The notes beneath the pieces are model-generated. The model searched no databases, was not told the DNA's origin, and saw nothing but the letters and a program-made list of their open reading frames with translations. Of a stretch of DNA of 57,431 nucleotides, positions 26,822 to 34,926 are shown one piece after another. The DNA comes from Photobacterium frigidiphilum. Its GTDB lineage: Bacteria; Pseudomonadota; Gammaproteobacteria; Enterobacterales; Vibrionaceae. Position 1 is the first letter of the stretch, and every line of letters starts with the position of its first letter. A program made the position numbers and the translations under genes. The stretch covers positions 1 to 57,431 of the forward strand of contig NZ_PYMJ01000037.1 of assembly GCF_003025615.1 (NCBI RefSeq), in the 5' to 3' direction.

Positions 26822-28525
26822 TTAACCTTGTTGAGCAAGCATCAGGGCGTCGGTAATATTGAAACCATAGATGATCACTAAACCAATAACACCTGTTGCA
26901 ACAAGGTAATAGAAGGTAGGGATCACCGTTTTACGCAGTGTTGCACCTTCACGACCGAGCAACCCAACAGTGGCAGATGCCGCCACGACGTTGTGAATGG
27001 CAATCATATTACCGGCTGCTGCACCGACAGCTTGAAGGGAAACAACCGCGGCACTTGATATGGTTAATGTTTGTGCCACTTCGAACTGAAATTGACTAAA
27101 CATCATATTTGAAACGGTATTAGAACCTGCAATGAATGCACCTAGCGCACCAATAGTGGCACTAAGAGCGGGAAAGAACTCACCGACCAAACCTGAGGCA
27201 AAGTGGGCTGTGGTTACAGGCATACTGGCTAAATCAGCCGCGTTAACACCTGAGTTTATGAAGATACGTACCATCGGAATGGTAAACACCAATACAAAAC
27301 CTGCGCCAACCAGTGTTTTACTTGATTCGTGAAGTGCACTGGCTAAAGGCTTAACACTGCGTGATTGTAATAAAACAGCAAGTAATGCAACGAAAACCAA
27401 AATACCACCCGGTAGGTATAGCGGTTGAATCGCGGCATTAACGCCGGTTTCGCCTAAGATGTTGCTGAACGATAAGCTAATACCTGTTAAGAAGCCTTTA
27501 AAATCCGCACTAACACGGCTAGCCACAAGTACCACAGCCAATAATACGTAAGGTGTCCAAGCAAGCGCGAGGCTCATTGGTTTTTTGTTATCGTCTTTCA
27601 AATCCATTTTCAGTGAGCCTAACCATTCTTGAGGCCACTTGTTTTCGCTTTCAAAATCCCACTTTGTTTTAGGTACAAGAAAGCCTTTTTTAGCCGCTGT
27701 TACCACGATTGCTAGGCTGACTAAACCACCAATCAATGATGGGAACTCAGCACCAAGGAAAACACCCGTTAATGCGTAAGGTATAGTGAATGCTAAACCT
27801 GCAAAAATAGCGAAAGGCAGTATATCTAACCCCTCTGTCCAGCTTTTGTTCTTCCCAAAGAAGCGAGTCAGCATCATTGCCATTAGTACTGGAATAAATG
27901 TACCGACGGTTGCGTGAATGAGGGCCACATTGGTTGTAATTTCTTGTAGGTAGAACTCCCACGTTGAGCCACCTGAAACCAGAATTTCGGAAATATTGTG
28001 CGTATCAAGGCCTTTGTTAACACCAACAATGATAGGTGTACCGACGGCACCGAACGATACAGGGGTAGATTGGATCATCATTCCCATTAAGACTGCAGCT
28101 AATGCGGGAAAACCGATGGCAACTAAAAGTGGGGCAGCAATAGCAGCAGGTGTACCAAAACCAGATGCACCTTCAATGAACGAACCAAAACACCAAGCAA
28201 TGATAATTGCTTGGACTCGGCGGTCGGCAGAGATATCGGTGAATCCATTTCGGATGACACTGATAGCACCAGTATGTTTCAGCGTATTGAGTAAGAAAAT
28301 AGCGCCGAAGACGATCCATAGAACCGCAACGGTTATTGCTAAACCTTGTAAGGATGAGGCAATGACACGCGTTGGAGACATATCCCAACAAAATAGTGCA
28401 ACAACAACTGTCAGCGCAAAGGCGACAGGCATGGCACGTTTTGCTGGCCAGTTCAGGCCGACCAGCAACACGGCTGAGACCATTATTGGTGAAAATGCGA
28501 TTAACGCGAGTAGGGTATCATTCAT
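26822..28525 (-). CDS. lldP: L-lactate permease (LctP/LldP family)
   Basis: 567 residues with about 13 membrane helices, the size and pattern of LldP. Family elements seen: FGAIFLLNTLKHTGAI near 73, the SFIEGASGFGTPAAIAAPLL signature near 115, and near the C-terminus AGSNTVSNMMFSQFQ followed by QAVGAAAGNMIAIHNVVAA. It imports lactate with protons and heads the lactate cluster. GGAAGGAA precedes the ATG. A LysR gene is divergent 194 bp away, so the intervening AT-rich region should carry its operator. I found no clear T-N11-A box by eye. Confidence 0.93.
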   Translation of the reverse strand: MNDTLLALIAFSPIMVSAVLLVGLNWPAKRAMPVAFALTVVVALFCWDMSPTRVIASSLQGLAITVAVLWIVFGAIFLLNTLKHTGAISVIRNGFTDISADRRVQAIIIAWCFGSFIEGASGFGTPAAIAAPLLVAIGFPALAAVLMGMMIQSTPVSFGAVGTPIIVGVNKGLDTHNISEILVSGGSTWEFYLQEITTNVALIHATVGTFIPVLMAMMLTRFFGKNKSWTEGLDILPFAIFAGLAFTIPYALTGVFLGAEFPSLIGGLVSLAIVVTAAKKGFLVPKTKWDFESENKWPQEWLGSLKMDLKDDNKKPMSLALAWTPYVLLAVVLVASRVSADFKGFLTGISLSFSNILGETGVNAAIQPLYLPGGILVFVALLAVLLQSRSVKPLASALHESSKTLVGAGFVLVFTIPMVRIFINSGVNAADLASMPVTTAHFASGLVGEFFPALSATIGALGAFIAGSNTVSNMMFSQFQFEVAQTLTISSAAVVSLQAVGAAAGNMIAIHNVVAASATVGLLGREGATLRKTVIPTFYYLVATGVIGLVIIYGFNITDALMLAQQG

Positions 28526-28719
28526 GATTGTGTTTCCTTCCTTCGTACAGCTGTTGTGTCGTAATAGGTATGTTTAAAACAGAGTGAAATTCGTTTATCA
28601 TTATTTTTATTTGTTGTTATATTGTATGTCCACATGCGGCTTTCTGTGGGGCTCCTTGTAATCCATTTGTTAACTTGATGTAACGGTACTCCTTTCTTTT
28701 TTTTCAATATAGAGAAATA

Positions 28720-29655
28720 ATGAAAAAGATTATTTCCAAAAGTGGACCAATGATGGCGAAAACAGACGACCTTATCCTGTTTGCTCAGGTGGTAGAGCAG
28801 GGTTCTTTTAGTAAAGTGGCAGAGCTTAATTCCCTTACAAATTCAGTTGTTAGTAAACGTATAGCGCGGTTGGAAGAAGACCTTGGTGTGCAGCTTTTGT
28901 ATCGAACGACACGTAAATTAACGGTCAGTGAAGCAGGAAAAGTACTTTATCAAGGTGCGAAAAATGTGAAGCAGGCAGCGGTAGAAGCTATTGATGCGGT
29001 GTATGGATACGGTGAAAGCGTTACAGGGCACGTAAAAATGTCGGTGCCTACTATCTCGGGTGATTTATTGTTAGCTGATGCGGTTGCCGAATTTTGCAGT
29101 ATGCATCCTGGATTAACTGTTGATATGTCACTTGAGAATTTATTTGTCGATCTTGTTGAAGATGGTTATGACTTGGTGATACGAACAGGATACTTAGAAG
29201 ATTCAAGCTTAATTGCACGCCATATTCTCGATTCACAATGGGTGATTTGCGCAGCGCCTGCTTATATCGCTAGTGTGGGTAAACCGATGACACCAGAAGA
29301 CTTGGTTAATCATAATTGCCTGCAATACGCCTATCAAACAACAGGGGCATCTGAATGGGAATTCAAAGGGGATAACGGCAACTATATCGTCAAAGTCGCG
29401 GGTAATTTTTCAACCGATAATGCCGCGGCGTTACGAAAAGCGGCATTAGGCGGTTATGGCTTGGCGTATGTTCCTCGCTGTTTGGTCTATAAAGATTTTT
29501 TAAAAGGCGATCTGATTGATGTTTTCCCTAAACGCGTAGGTAAAAAGCTCGGTATATATGCTGTTTATCCGTTTACACGCCAGCCACCTCGGAAAATCCG
29601 TTTGCTTATTGAACACATCAGAGAGCGATATTTAGCCATGCGTGAGTGCTTTTAA
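28720..29655 (+). CDS. LysR-family regulator, divergent to the lactate genes
   Basis: About 311 residues (slightly fewer if the MMAK methionines at codons 11 or 12 are the start). N-terminal winged helix: FAQVVEQGSFSKVAELNSL then SVVSKRIARLEEDLGVQLL, with the R-T-T-R-K-L-T end typical of LysR proteins. The effector domain runs from about 100 (VKMSVPTISGDLLLAD) to the end and ends in the usual LIEHIRERY helix. It belongs to the CrgA/AaeR-like clade by general look. Its head-to-head position suggests it controls lldP and the lld operon, in place of the GntR-type LldR used in enterics. The upstream site is weak (GAGAAA). Confidence 0.82.
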   Translation: MKKIISKSGPMMAKTDDLILFAQVVEQGSFSKVAELNSLTNSVVSKRIARLEEDLGVQLLYRTTRKLTVSEAGKVLYQGAKNVKQAAVEAIDAVYGYGESVTGHVKMSVPTISGDLLLADAVAEFCSMHPGLTVDMSLENLFVDLVEDGYDLVIRTGYLEDSSLIARHILDSQWVICAAPAYIASVGKPMTPEDLVNHNCLQYAYQTTGASEWEFKGDNGNYIVKVAGNFSTDNAAALRKAALGGYGLAYVPRCLVYKDFLKGDLIDVFPKRVGKKLGIYAVYPFTRQPPRKIRLLIEHIRERYLAMRECF

Positions 29656-29688
29656 TTGCTTTGATTACAAAAATTAAACTAAATACGT

Positions 29689-30075
29689 TTAGTTGAATAA
29701 TATGTCAGAGAATTTTACTTCTCGTGTGTCATTAAAACGGGATTTGAAACAGCCTTGTTTAAGAGAATCACAATAAACGCCATTACTGAGTGAATAACGC
29801 GTTGTGTCGAAGTTTTTGGTGCCGATAGAGTCGATCACTTTCATGATCTCTTTTTGGGCTTCATCTCCTAAGTATTCTTGGGTAAATGCCATAGAGATAC
29901 CGAATGAATCAACACAAAATCCCGCTTTTTTATCACATATTACGCCTTTGTATGGTGAGTAGATGTGGGGTGTTAATTCAGTCGTCACTGCCGAGACTGA
30001 ACCAGACAATATCGTTAATAAGGCTAAGGTAACAAGCTGCTTAATTCGGATTGAATGCAAATGGATGGTATTCAT
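29689..30075 (-). CDS. YcgJ / Fels-1 prophage protein-like secreted protein
   Basis: About 128 residues with an N-terminal signal peptide (cleavage near VSA, about 30). The ATG at 30075 is preferred; the frame opens 11 codons earlier at 30108. The mature part has four Cys in two matching halves: YKGVICDKKAGFCVDSFGIS and LSNGVYCDSLKQGCFKSRF. A YLGDEAQKEI helix lies between. That is the pattern of E. coli YcgJ and the Fels-1 prophage-like family, small periplasmic disulfide-bonded proteins of unknown role. It is convergent with the LysR gene and has no operon partner. Confidence 0.7.
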   Translation of the reverse strand: MNTIHLHSIRIKQLVTLALLTILSGSVSAVTTELTPHIYSPYKGVICDKKAGFCVDSFGISMAFTQEYLGDEAQKEIMKVIDSIGTKNFDTTRYSLSNGVYCDSLKQGCFKSRFNDTREVKFSDILFN

Positions 30076-30213
30076 GGTGCTTCGCTTTTTGGTAGTAAAT
30101 GGACACATAAATTAAGCGTAGCAGTTGATGATAACTTTCATATCTTGATAGCGTGACATCAATGTTTATTGAAAGATTGTGTGAAAATAATTTGTATGAC
30201 GTTTTACTGGTAC

Positions 30214-30246
30214 TATACCCAAGCATCTTGAGGTGACTTGGGTATA
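30214..30246. repeat. Minimal palindromic copy of the TATACCCAAG repeat
   Basis: TATACCCAAG and CTTGGGTATA flank a short core containing CATCTTGAGGT. These are the two ends of the 266-bp element at 51777-52042 with the middle missing, and the result folds into one hairpin. It lies between two divergent genes. Confidence 0.65.
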
Positions 30247-30358
30247 CACTGATATAACACACTGTTAGTGAACGAAGTGATTCATTGAATGGCACTCATT
30301 TTTATAGGGGGTATTCAGTGTTTACGTGTTTAATTATGTTGAATCAATAGGTGAAAGA

Positions 30359-30748
30359 ATGAATTGGTATTTGGCTGTTTTGAAGAAATATGCTGTGTTT
30401 CAAGGACGGGCAAGAAGACAAGAATATTGGTACTTCTTTCTATTTAATATTGTGATTGCGATTGCGCTCGGTATGCTTGATGGTATTTTAGATACCCCAG
30501 GGACCCCTGAATCAGGACTTCTTAGTACTCTGTATTCTTTGGCTATTTTAGTGCCAAGTATCGCTGTTGGGGTTCGTCGATTACATGATTCTGGTCGGAA
30601 AGGCTGGTGGATGCTAATTGGTTTGTTGCCTTTAATTGGCGCATTAGTTTTGTTGTATTTCTTCATTCAAGATAGCCAGCCAGGTTCTAATGAATATGGC
30701 GAAAACCCTAAAGAAAATAATAATGAAAGTGGTCAAATCAGTATGTAG
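30359..30748 (+). CDS. DUF805 inner-membrane protein
   Basis: About 129 residues, YhaH-like. MNWYLAVLKKYAVFQGRARRQEYW is the usual DUF805 opening (R-A-R-R-x-E-Y-W-x-F), followed by hydrophobic helices at about 25-42 and 60-80. The conserved RRLHDSGRKGWW lies near 88, with another helix and a polar tail (SQPGSNEYGENP) after it. ATG 30359 with AGGTGAAAG upstream is chosen; the frame is open 11 codons further. Function of the family is unknown. Monocistronic, closed by a strong terminator. Confidence 0.85.
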   Translation: MNWYLAVLKKYAVFQGRARRQEYWYFFLFNIVIAIALGMLDGILDTPGTPESGLLSTLYSLAILVPSIAVGVRRLHDSGRKGWWMLIGLLPLIGALVLLYFFIQDSQPGSNEYGENPKENNNESGQISM

Positions 30749-30803
30749 CTGGGGTATAAGACTGTTGGTTTACGTGATTTCGTTATCAAACTGATAGAAT
30801 CAA

Positions 30804-30840
30804 AAAGCCCGAATATCTTGAAATAGTATATTCGGGCTTT
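30804..30840. terminator. Bidirectional terminator
   Basis: AAAGCCCGAATAT (30804-30816) pairs perfectly with ATATTCGGGCTTT (30828-30840) around an 11-base loop. It sits between convergent genes (DUF805 and the RRF_GI-like gene) and has T on one side and A on the other. Confidence 0.88.
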
Positions 30841-30938
30841 GTGTATTCTTAGCAAAAGTTTTTTAGTGATAATAGTTTTACTTTTAAAAATCAGCTTGTT
30901 GCTGGTGTGCTGTTTCAATTGTCGCCATTGGTTAGCCA

Positions 30939-31331
30939 TTAAAACGAATCAGCGTCGAATCGAGCAAATCTAGCTTCTGTTATAGAGCAGTTAGTTATCT
31001 GCATTAGCTCAGCAAGCGTGATATTTGGACTCTTAAGAACGAGCCTTTTTAATTTATCTTCTATTCGTTCTAGCTTGTCGTTGTATGTAGTAAGTTTATC
31101 GTCAATTTTTCTTATTAGAAATTGCATGGCATCCGGTTCTGAGAGCTTTAGCCTTTCTGATAGCAGTTTATATGAGTTTTCATTACCAGTTATCTGCCAA
31201 TTCCTAGAACGTCGAATTCGTTTGATTTCACAACCACACTCAAGGGCAACGAGTTTTGACTTTTTTGTGTTGTCTGAGCCGATTCGATGAATTAACGAGG
31301 GTAGGAGGGTCGTTATGGTTTTATCTGTCAT
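30939..31331 (-). CDS. Small RRF_GI-type protein, unknown function
   Basis: 130 residues with two conserved blocks, LPSLIHRIG near 10 and a C-terminal SPNITLAELMQITNC near 103. An RIRRSRNWQITG stretch lies between them near 38. This matches the small Vibrionaceae family catalogued in Pfam as RRF_GI (ribosome recycling factor-like), quoted from memory. The sequence does not resemble bacterial Frr in length or composition, so I would not infer ribosome recycling. The basic RRSRNW segment could bind nucleic acid. A central helical stretch (KIDDKLTTYNDKLERIEDKL) looks like a coiled coil. Confidence 0.65.
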   Translation of the reverse strand: MTDKTITTLLPSLIHRIGSDNTKKSKLVALECGCEIKRIRRSRNWQITGNENSYKLLSERLKLSEPDAMQFLIRKIDDKLTTYNDKLERIEDKLKRLVLKSPNITLAELMQITNCSITEARFARFDADSF

Positions 31332-31522
31332 CTGCCTAATAGTGCATTTTTTTGAGTAAAAAAGCCAATCGCATGCAATCAGCTTGTATTAGGATGCGTG
31401 GTTCAAATCATATTTAAACGTTCGTATTCAGAGCGACAGATATAAAAGTAGCTCTGAATCAACGTTTCAAAGGCATATCATAAGCCAGAAGCTAATCGTT
31501 CTGGCTGGGATGTTGAGGTTGG

Positions 31523-33226
31523 TTACATTTTTGCAAATTTATAAGTGCGGTACCCGCCAATTAGATTTCGCGCCTTAAAGCCATTGTTGACTAGCTGGCG
31601 ATAAGCAACGTTACCGCGTAACCCAACCTGACAGTAAATAACAATTTCTTTATTTTTTGGTAGTTCGTGCATGCGCTGACGAAGTTCATCGACAGGAATA
31701 TTGAGTGTGCCTTCAATGTAGCCACCGTTCTCTAATTCCAAAGGATTACGTACATCAAGCAGCACTTGGTCATCCGTTAGGTTGTCTATCTCATCAAAGT
31801 GGATCGGTGTTGCGTCTCCCTTGATGATGTTATTGGCAACAAAGGCAGCTTGGTTGATAACATCTTTTGCGCTGCCATAGGGGGGCGCATAAGTCAGCTC
31901 TAAGTGTTGAAGTTGTTCAACCGTCATACCTGCACGCTGCGCAACGGCCATGATATCAATACGTTTATCGACACCATCTTTACCTGCTGCTTGCGCACCG
32001 AAAATCTTGCCTGATTTAGGGTCAAACAACATCTTGAACGAAACAATTTCTGCACCAGGGTAATAGCTGGCGTGGCTCGCGGTGTGTACGTAGACTTTTT
32101 CATAATCAACGCCATCACGTTTAAGCTGCTTCTCGTTCTTGCCTGTAGCTGCGATAGCTAAATCGAAAATCTTACAAATCGCAGTGCCTTGTGTGCCTTG
32201 GTAGCTTTCATTACGACCAAGCATGTTGTCTGCCGCCATCCGACCTTGTCGATTCGCTGGGCCCGCAAGAGGCACAATTGTTTGGTTGCCTGTAACGAAA
32301 TCAGCCTCTTCAATCGCATCACCCACCGCATAAATAGAGGGATCGCTCGTTTGCATGCTTGGCGTGGTCCAAATGCCCCCTAACTCACCAATTTTAAGCC
32401 CAGCTTCTGAAGCAAGTGTCGTTTCAGGACGAACGCCAATCGCCATGATCAGAAGATCAGTTTCTAGTGATTCACTGTTACTGAGTGATAGGTTCAAATG
32501 CCCATTAATGTGTTGATGCTCGGTGCTTTCACCAGACTCAAAACTGGCAATGTGCGTCTCTGGTATATATTCAACGTCAGATAGGGCAACACCAAGGCGC
32601 AGATCAATGCCGTGATCGCGAATTTCGGCATGCGCAAAGCCAGCCATTTCTTTATCAACAGGCGTCATTACTTGGTCGGCAAGTTCTAGCAATGTGGTTT
32701 TAATGCCACGTTGGTGGAATGCTTCCATCATTTCAAGACCGATGAACCCACCACCTACAACTGTTGCGTGTTCGACATTGTTGGTTTCAATCGTCTGAAG
32801 GATGCGATCCATATCAGGAATATTACGCAGAGAATGCGTTAATGGATTTTTCACGCCAGGAATAGGTGGAACGATAGGGCCAGCACCAGGGCTTAGCAAT
32901 AAAAAATCGTAACGTTCAGTGTATTCGTTTCCGTCTAATAGGTTCTTAACGGTCACTGTTTTTTCATTACGGTTAATGTTTACGACTTCGTTCATCACGC
33001 GAACATCAACATTAAAACGAGCCAAGAAACTTTCAGGTGTCTGTAGTAATAGTTTGCTGCGATCCTGAATGTCGCCGCCAATATGATACGGTAAACCACA
33101 GTTAGCAAACGATACGAACTCGCCTCGTTCGAACATGATGATTTCGGCATCTTCACTCAAACGACGTGCTCTAGCTGCTGCTGAAGCACCACCTGCAACA
33201 CCTCCGACGATAAGAATCTTAGTCAT
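31523..33226 (-). CDS. CoA-disulfide reductase / rhodanese fusion (FAD-dependent)
   Basis: 567 residues. N-terminal FAD/NAD(P) pyridine-nucleotide-disulfide reductase domain (GGVAGGASAAARARR near 8; the single redox Cys in FVSFANCGLPYHIGG near 43; second dinucleotide fold VVGGGFIGLEMMEAF near 155). Then a dimerisation domain, and from about 465 a rhodanese domain whose catalytic loop is YCQVGLRGN near 534. This is the CoADR-Rhd type, which reduces CoA persulfide or disulfide and polysulfide with NAD(P)H. It is divergent from two YeeE/YedE genes across a 216-bp region with three matching palindromes, which supports a role in sulfane-sulfur handling. Confidence 0.88.
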   Translation of the reverse strand: MTKILIVGGVAGGASAAARARRLSEDAEIIMFERGEFVSFANCGLPYHIGGDIQDRSKLLLQTPESFLARFNVDVRVMNEVVNINRNEKTVTVKNLLDGNEYTERYDFLLLSPGAGPIVPPIPGVKNPLTHSLRNIPDMDRILQTIETNNVEHATVVGGGFIGLEMMEAFHQRGIKTTLLELADQVMTPVDKEMAGFAHAEIRDHGIDLRLGVALSDVEYIPETHIASFESGESTEHQHINGHLNLSLSNSESLETDLLIMAIGVRPETTLASEAGLKIGELGGIWTTPSMQTSDPSIYAVGDAIEEADFVTGNQTIVPLAGPANRQGRMAADNMLGRNESYQGTQGTAICKIFDLAIAATGKNEKQLKRDGVDYEKVYVHTASHASYYPGAEIVSFKMLFDPKSGKIFGAQAAGKDGVDKRIDIMAVAQRAGMTVEQLQHLELTYAPPYGSAKDVINQAAFVANNIIKGDATPIHFDEIDNLTDDQVLLDVRNPLELENGGYIEGTLNIPVDELRQRMHELPKNKEIVIYCQVGLRGNVAYRQLVNNGFKARNLIGGYRTYKFAKM

Positions 33227-33244
33227 CTATTACTTCCTTTCAAT

Positions 33245-33268
33245 GCGTATTGAGGTAGCTTGGGTATA
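33245..33268. repeat. Solo end of the TATACCCAAG repeat
   Basis: The segment ends in TTGAGGTAGCTTGGGTATA, matching the right end of the 266-bp element (52019-52042). No partner end was seen nearby. It sits just upstream of the CoADR-rhodanese gene. Confidence 0.55.
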
Positions 33269-33306
33269 AGCTATCCCATTTGCATTATAAGATACTACAA
33301 ACAATA

Positions 33307-33406
33307 AATTAGTAAAAGCTAATTAAACACGTACTTTATTAGAGCGATCTTTATTAGTTAAGGCTAAATTACTATTGACTAATTTTTATAGTTTAGTAAT
33401 CTCTAA
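33307..33406. promoter_or_regulatory. Three TTAG-N6-CTAA palindromes (probable operators)
   Basis: Identical-arm palindromes lie at 33309-33322, 33354-33367 and 33393-33406, spaced 45 and 39 bp apart. The first extends to AATTAG-N6-CTAATT. They fill the divergent region between the CoADR-rhodanese gene and the YeeE genes, so one regulator could control both directions. Persulfide-sensing ArsR-type repressors (BigR/YgaV class) use AT-rich palindromes of this kind, but no such gene is in the window. Confidence 0.6.
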
Positions 33407-33442
33407 TTAACGAAATCCATGTTTGATTAGGAAAGAAAACAT

Positions 33443-33862
33443 ATGACATTTGAAATCCCATGGGATGCATTACGTGGCGGTATGTTACTTGGGCTAGCCG
33501 CAGCGTTGTTATTAATAATGAATGGAAGAATCGCAGGCATAAGTGGCATTGTTTCTGGGTTACTTAAACCCGTTAAAGGTGAAGTGTCGTGGCGGTTTCT
33601 TTTTGTTCTAGGCATGGTGATGAGTGGGGCACTGGCACCTTTACTTGGCTTTAACGTACCGGAATCGCTACCTGTCACATCAGTATTTTGGGTTGCGTTG
33701 GCTGGGTTACTTGTCGGTATTGGCACGAAGCTTGGTAACGGTTGTACAAGTGGGCATGGGATTTGTGGAATGGGGCGTTTATCTAAACGTTCGATTGTCG
33801 CGACTTGTGTCTTTATGGCCGTTGCGTTTGTGACGGTATTTGTCCGTTTACATCTTTTATAA
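33443..33862 (+). CDS. YeeE/YedE family sulfur transporter, first half-protein
   Basis: 139 residues with four to five hydrophobic helices. It has the YeeE/YedE (DUF395) core: GLAAALLLIMNGRIAGISGIV near 14, and the signature GTKLGNGCTSGHGICG near 95 with two conserved Cys. Such proteins, including thiosulfate importer TsuA, pass sulfur compounds through Cys relays. A half-length copy pairs with the following gene, as in PmpA/PmpB. AGGAAAG upstream sets the start. The gap to the next ORF is 4 bp, consistent with co-translation. Confidence 0.87.
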   Translation: MTFEIPWDALRGGMLLGLAAALLLIMNGRIAGISGIVSGLLKPVKGEVSWRFLFVLGMVMSGALAPLLGFNVPESLPVTSVFWVALAGLLVGIGTKLGNGCTSGHGICGMGRLSKRSIVATCVFMAVAFVTVFVRLHLL

Positions 33863-33866
33863 GAGC

Positions 33867-34328
33867 ATGATGAATATGAATCTATTATCTAAGGTGATTG
33901 CACTTATAGCGGGGCTGCTGTTTGGATTAGGCATGATGATGTCTGGAATGGTTGATCCCACTAAAGTAATTGGCTTTCTTGATATTGCGGGTGATTGGGA
34001 TCCTAGCTTAGCATTCGTGATGGGTGGGGCATTGTTAGTGTTTACGCCAATTTACTTGTTAGTGATTAAAAAGCGTGAAAAGCCTGTGTGTAGCCGTGAG
34101 TTTCAAATCAGTTCAAATAACACGGTTGATAAGCGTTTAATCAGTGGTGCGGCATTATTTGGTTTAGGGTGGGGTATCGCAGGTATTTGCCCTGGACCTG
34201 CCGTTACGTCGGTTTCTGCGTTGAATAGTTCGATGTTGTTATTTATTGCTTTTATGCTGGCGGGTATGTGGTTGGGCATTAAAATTGATGAAAAACGTTC
34301 TGCCCGCACGAAGAGGGTACGTTGCTAA
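33867..34328 (+). CDS. YeeE/YedE family sulfur transporter, second half-protein
   Basis: About 153 residues with four hydrophobic helices and the partner motif of the family: GLLFGLGMMMSGMVDPTKV near 13 and FGLGWGIAGICPGPA near 100, with the single conserved Cys in GICPGPA. The frame is open from TTG 33840 inside the preceding gene, but the ATGs at 33867, 33870 or 33876 are better starts. With its neighbour it would form one transporter of sulfane-sulfur compounds, feeding the divergent CoADR-rhodanese enzyme. The substrate is inferred from context. Confidence 0.85.
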   Translation: MMNMNLLSKVIALIAGLLFGLGMMMSGMVDPTKVIGFLDIAGDWDPSLAFVMGGALLVFTPIYLLVIKKREKPVCSREFQISSNNTVDKRLISGAALFGLGWGIAGICPGPAVTSVSALNSSMLLFIAFMLAGMWLGIKIDEKRSARTKRVRC

Positions 34329-34387
34329 TTACGACGCTTCACTATATCAGGTTATTCGATCAGTAATTTAATAAGTAATTAGCAGCG
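34320..34387. terminator. Long-loop hairpin between convergent genes
   Basis: CGTTGCTAATTAC (34320-34332) can pair with GTAATTAGCAGCG (34375-34387): 12 of 13 Watson-Crick plus one G-U, around a 42-base loop. It starts inside the last codons of the transporter gene and ends 10 bp before the end of the convergent gene. A terminator role is likely but there is no strong T-run. Confidence 0.45.
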
Positions 34388-34397
34388 TTTGATTATG

Positions 34398-34763
34398 TTA
34401 TTGAGTTAGCCATGCTTCGGCATTTTCAGTGTCATTGGGTGGAAAGCCTTTAATGTCTAATCCTGGAAATAACATACCTTCTAGTTCACTGACTTTTCGT
34501 ATCCATTGTTGTTCGGCAAGTACTGCCACTTTTTTAAATTTACGTGTGTGGCGAAAAAGTTCAGGTAAACGAGTGAGTTCTACACCAATAGCACTGAGTG
34601 TTGGGAAATCAAAGTCATGGATGGTATATAGCATAGTGCCATTTTCTACATCTTTGGTTTTATCCACGAATTCATCTAATAGTGCTTTCATTTCTTCGCT
34701 ATCAAGTTTGCCACCGAATGACATATCAATCCGATTGTCACCACATTGCGTTATTTCAAACAT
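34398..34763 (-). CDS. SpoIIAA-like (STAS-fold) protein
   Basis: 121 residues matching the SpoIIAA-like family of small STAS-fold proteins: an N-terminal beta strand, the FGGKLDSEEMKALLDEF helix near 16, a YTIHDFDFPTLSAIGVEL segment near 46 and KVAVLAEQQWIRKVSELEG near 78. Members are cytosolic and may bind lipids or hydrophobic ligands; the phosphorylatable Ser of true anti-sigma antagonists is not evident. It has no operon partner: a terminator lies on one side and a convergent gene on the other. Confidence 0.72.
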   Translation of the reverse strand: MFEITQCGDNRIDMSFGGKLDSEEMKALLDEFVDKTKDVENGTMLYTIHDFDFPTLSAIGVELTRLPELFRHTRKFKKVAVLAEQQWIRKVSELEGMLFPGLDIKGFPPNDTENAEAWLTQ

Positions 34764-34841
34764 ACGTACCTCAACGACAGTTCTTAACCAACTGTACTCA
34801 TTTTAGTGTACGTTTACCGATTTTAAGATAATAAATAAAGA

Positions 34842-34905
34842 AAAAGCCGAAAACATATTCTTCTATACTCATCTAGCAAGTATCTAAGAACGGTTATCGG
34901 CTTTT
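34842..34905. terminator. Bidirectional terminator after cobA
   Basis: AAAAGCCGA (34842-34850) pairs with TCGGCTTTT (34897-34905), with inner TTCT/AGAA pairing possible. The 46-base interior is AT-rich. T-runs exist on both strands. It closes the nir-cobA operon; its other side is the upstream region of the SpoIIAA-like gene. Confidence 0.7.
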
Positions 34906-34926
34906 ATGCTTTGTTACAAAAAGAGT

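Noticed and set aside
33867..34328. YeeE/YedE pair as one gene broken by a frameshift
   Set aside because: Each half has its own start, matching motifs and normal half-protein length, as in other PmpA/PmpB-type pairs.
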